From: Biscogniauxia marginata
Taxonomy: Eukaryota > Ascomycota > Sordariomycetes > Xylariales > Xylariaceae
Direction: 5' to 3'
DNA: 64,000 nucleotides
Assembly: GCA_022695795.1 (NCBI GenBank)
Contig: MU404078.1
Location: forward strand, 124,001-188,000
A model generated the notes under the pieces. The model saw nothing but the letters and a program-made list of their open reading frames with translations, had not been told where the DNA came from and searched no databases. Below, in pieces: positions 61,701 through 64,000 of this stretch. Each line of letters opens with the position of its first letter. The stretch's first letter is position 1. Made by a program: the position numbers and the translations under genes.

Positions 61701-63364
61701 GCCACGATGCCATGATATCATGCATGTGGCATAGGCATACCCACACCAGCAGACACACACGCCCCTACCCAGTAGTGAGAACAACCCCCACCCCCCTCGT
61801 AACCCTTAGACATTACGTGTTGAGGTGGGGTACGCAATAATGGAGCATGGATGAGCTCCTGCTTTCCTAAGCTTACTAGGAAAGTAATTAAGCGGATAGG
61901 CGCCATAGCCTCTGCAGCGGGGATGTTTCATCGGTAGTTGTCTCTTCTTCCCTATCAAGGGGATTATGAGCAGAAAGGTCAAAGTGTACGTACGGGTGGG
62001 CTCTTTTTATCTGATTAGTGTGCTGGAATGTGTGACTGACAGTGTTTTCATTCCCCTTTCCCTTTTTCTTTTCTCGATTTCTTTCAAATTCTCGCCTCCT
62101 TTCCCGGCATATTAGGGGGAGAGGATCCCAACTCATATGGTAGGACATCTATAGCTTATATAAAAAGGGGGGATATTATAAATATATGTTAGGTCCCTAA
62201 TTAATGAACTTAAAAATGAAAAAGATAAAGAGACATTTGATGTAGTTAGATTGTTTGGATTTATATAGGTAGAAATGAAGTATTAATATGTAGTTATTGT
62301 CACGATGTCTGCTAAGACATAAGTATTAACAACGTTATCATATGAAGAGCTAGAACTGGAGGTGGCTTAGAGGCGGTGCTTTCACAAACAAAAACACGCG
62401 CTGTTCCAGACTAGCATTATATCCGTGATTTTCCTTACTACCAAGCTTGCTCCCTGCCCTGCCCCCAACGAGGCTCTTGGTAAATATGTAGATGCTAAAA
62501 AGGCATACGTGTGACTTACGACGCTTATATTGTTTTATCATGAAGTGACACAGCTGCAGCTAGGGTTGTAGGCACCACAGCCGTCACGATTAGAAATTCA
62601 TGTTACAGTCCAAGGTATACTTATAAACCGAGTGGCTTCTAGATATTAAGATGGATCAACGCAAGTTCTTTGAAAGTCAGTGTAGCTTTTAGTACTGCCT
62701 AGAAGTCTGCGGAAGCTTACATGACTATTCGAATATGCTCTAAATACTGCTTCGAAGTTGGTAGGAGCCGATGGTGCTTCGTGATGCTACTGTGCAGATG
62801 TTAGGGTTGCACAAGTGCGAAGTACTAGGGAGGTATAAGTGTCAGCAGGGTCGCCAAAGAGCCCCTTTAAGAGCTGTTTCAAATACGGGCAAAAGGCTGC
62901 TTCGCCATGTATCTATAGTCCTAGCTCTTTGTGTAACAATAACATTATTGCCCCCATTGCAAGCTGGCATCGTGGCAATAATGAAGTTAATGAAGCTAAT
63001 TATCGCAAATCCTGGTCAATCTAGAGGCTTATAGTTTGTAGCTAGAAATGGCCCATTTCAATGCGACAATCTATCCCGAACCACAATCAGATATTAGAAA
63101 CCGAAGGCCTAGCTATCCGTATGATAAAAATGAGAAGCTTTGCGTAAGGAAAGAAAGAAAGTCCTTAAGCTACAAGTACCCTAACCACTAAATACAACGA
63201 ACGAAGGGTGTGAAAATACTGTTCGTGTAGGCCTGCCCGTTTTAGTTACCACAGTAGGAAACAGAGAAGAAAATCCTCGTCATCCTCAAGGAATTCCTTT
63301 CTCGATACCACTACTCGGAGTTTGAAGCGCCCCTTCTGATTGAAACTATGTGTTGTCAACTTCG
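55754..63364. other. 7.6-kb gene-poor stretch
   Basis: No ORF here shows a known family, balanced composition or plausible splice chain. Contains pyrimidine tracts (59387-59420), one CCTAGG palindrome near 58887, and a small direct/inverted repeat at 59700-59738. It could be decayed DNA or hold non-coding genes that I cannot recognise. Confidence 0.45.
59700..59738. repeat. Short direct repeat with hairpin
   Basis: CGGAACCGAAACA occurs twice in a row (59711-59723 and 59726-59738), and GTTTCGG at 59700-59706 can pair with CCGAAAC at 59716-59722. Confidence 0.65.
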
Positions 63365-64000
63365 TTAAGCTGTCGGCAATAGGATGTCCTCTTGAATCTC
63401 ATCATGCAGAAGCTCGCCCAAAATCTTAATTATTTCAGCTGTTCTTTGAGACGGACGATACTTGTCATCGAGTATGACGAGAGCTGATACGAGGATTGCC
63501 CACACGCTGGCGGATTTGTTTGTCGGATTCAGTGAACCAGCCTCAAGATAATTAAGAAGCTTTACTCGTTGGTGGGCGGAGAAGCCCCTTTTCAAGAGAT
63601 ACTTCACGAGGTCCTGAGTTGCGGCCTTTTCATTTATTTGGCAACTCCCGAAAAACAAACCAGACAAGCATATAGACAAAAGTAAGCTCCTTGAACTTGA
63701 TTCGGATTTTAACAAAGCATTGGTGGAGGAATTCATGACCCCTGCCGTAACATCAGTATCATTTAGTCCCAGTGAAGCTGCAAAATGTGACAGATATGTC
63801 TGATCTGATGGGATAGCGAATCCCGCGTCAGTCCAGTCCAGAGGAATGGAATAAATCATTTCTCTGAATACTGTCGCCCGAAAACGGCTTGGGAGGATAC
63901 TTGCTAGATCCTTGACAAGGGGCCAGGAAACTCGAAAAGAGCCTTGCTGGTCTCCTCTCGAGTCCAACTGCGCGTCAAACCTGATTGCCAGTATATCATA
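63365..64000 (-). CDS. C-terminal part of an unrecognised protein, cut by the window edge
   Basis: An open frame runs from the right edge (YDILAIRFDAQLDSRG...) to a stop at 63365, giving at least 211 residues. Composition is that of a real, mostly helical protein (LVKYLLKRGFSAHQRVKLLNYLE, AEIIKILGELLHDEIQEDIL). The balanced mix and lack of internal stops support coding. Phrases such as LLKRGFS hint at helical repeats, but I recognise no family and name none. The gene continues beyond position 64000. Confidence 0.65.
   Translation of the reverse strand, partial: YDILAIRFDAQLDSRGDQQGSFRVSWPLVKDLASILPSRFRATVFREMIYSIPLDWTDAGFAIPSDQTYLSHFAASLGLNDTDVTAGVMNSSTNALLKSESSSRSLLLSICLSGLFFGSCQINEKAATQDLVKYLLKRGFSAHQRVKLLNYLEAGSLNPTNKSASVWAILVSALVILDDKYRPSQRTAEIIKILGELLHDEIQEDILLPTA

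Noticed and set aside
62771..63034. 87-codon plus-strand ORF with a hydrophobic segment
   Set aside because: Isolated, no family, no splice partners; a chance frame is more likely.

Overview
The window looks like nuclear DNA of a filamentous ascomycete (Pezizomycotina, probably a Sordariomycete; that rank is inference). Coding regions are split by short introns of about 42-160 bases with GTRNGT-like donors, CTAAC/CTGAC branch sites and YAG acceptors. Genes lie on both strands without operons, intergenic DNA is long and rich in microsatellites, and the protein families are typical of moulds (CVNH-LysM lectin, AgdC-type GH31 enzyme, hexose transporter, Asp-type bZIP, ankyrin protein).

Layout. 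0-3 kb: a Cys-rich single-pass membrane protein and a tRNA-Ser(CGA). 3-6 kb: a secreted GH31 alpha-glucosidase. 9.5-12.2 kb: a protein joining a caspase-like domain to C2H2 zinc fingers. 14.6-16.4 kb: a hexose transporter. 21.3-23.4 kb: a patatin-like protein that lacks the nucleophile serine. 24.8-25.6 kb: a CVNH-LysM-CVNH lectin. 29.0-30.9 kb: an F-box/2EXR-like protein of unknown role. 35.8-39.5 kb: a broken UbiA-family prenyltransferase or terpene cyclase next to a frameshifted GMC oxidoreductase, both lying between two copies of an 85-bp hairpin-containing repeat. 42.0-44.8 kb: an ankyrin protein with a three-unit higher-order repeat. 45.1-47.1 kb: a flavin amine oxidase. 49.0-52.9 kb: a Gfo/Idh/MocA dehydrogenase, a hotdog thioesterase and a Pus9/Rib2-type pseudouridine synthase. 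54.8-55.8 kb: a bZIP factor. From 55.8 to 63.3 kb I see no gene. A partial gene runs off the right edge on the minus strand.

How the genes may work together. The alpha-glucosidase (sugar release outside the cell) and the hexose transporter (uptake) could act in the same nutrient route, though they are 9 kb apart. UbiA, GMC, amine oxidase, dehydrogenase and thioesterase within 15 kb resemble a loose or decaying specialised-metabolism region, with no PKS or NRPS in view. Caspase-like, patatin-like and ankyrin modules are parts often found in fungal NLR-type cell-death systems, but here they sit in separate genes and no NACHT or NB-ARC domain is visible.

Exon borders below were derived by hand from splice signals and reading-frame continuity. 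Every multi-exon CDS described as intact sums to a multiple of three.
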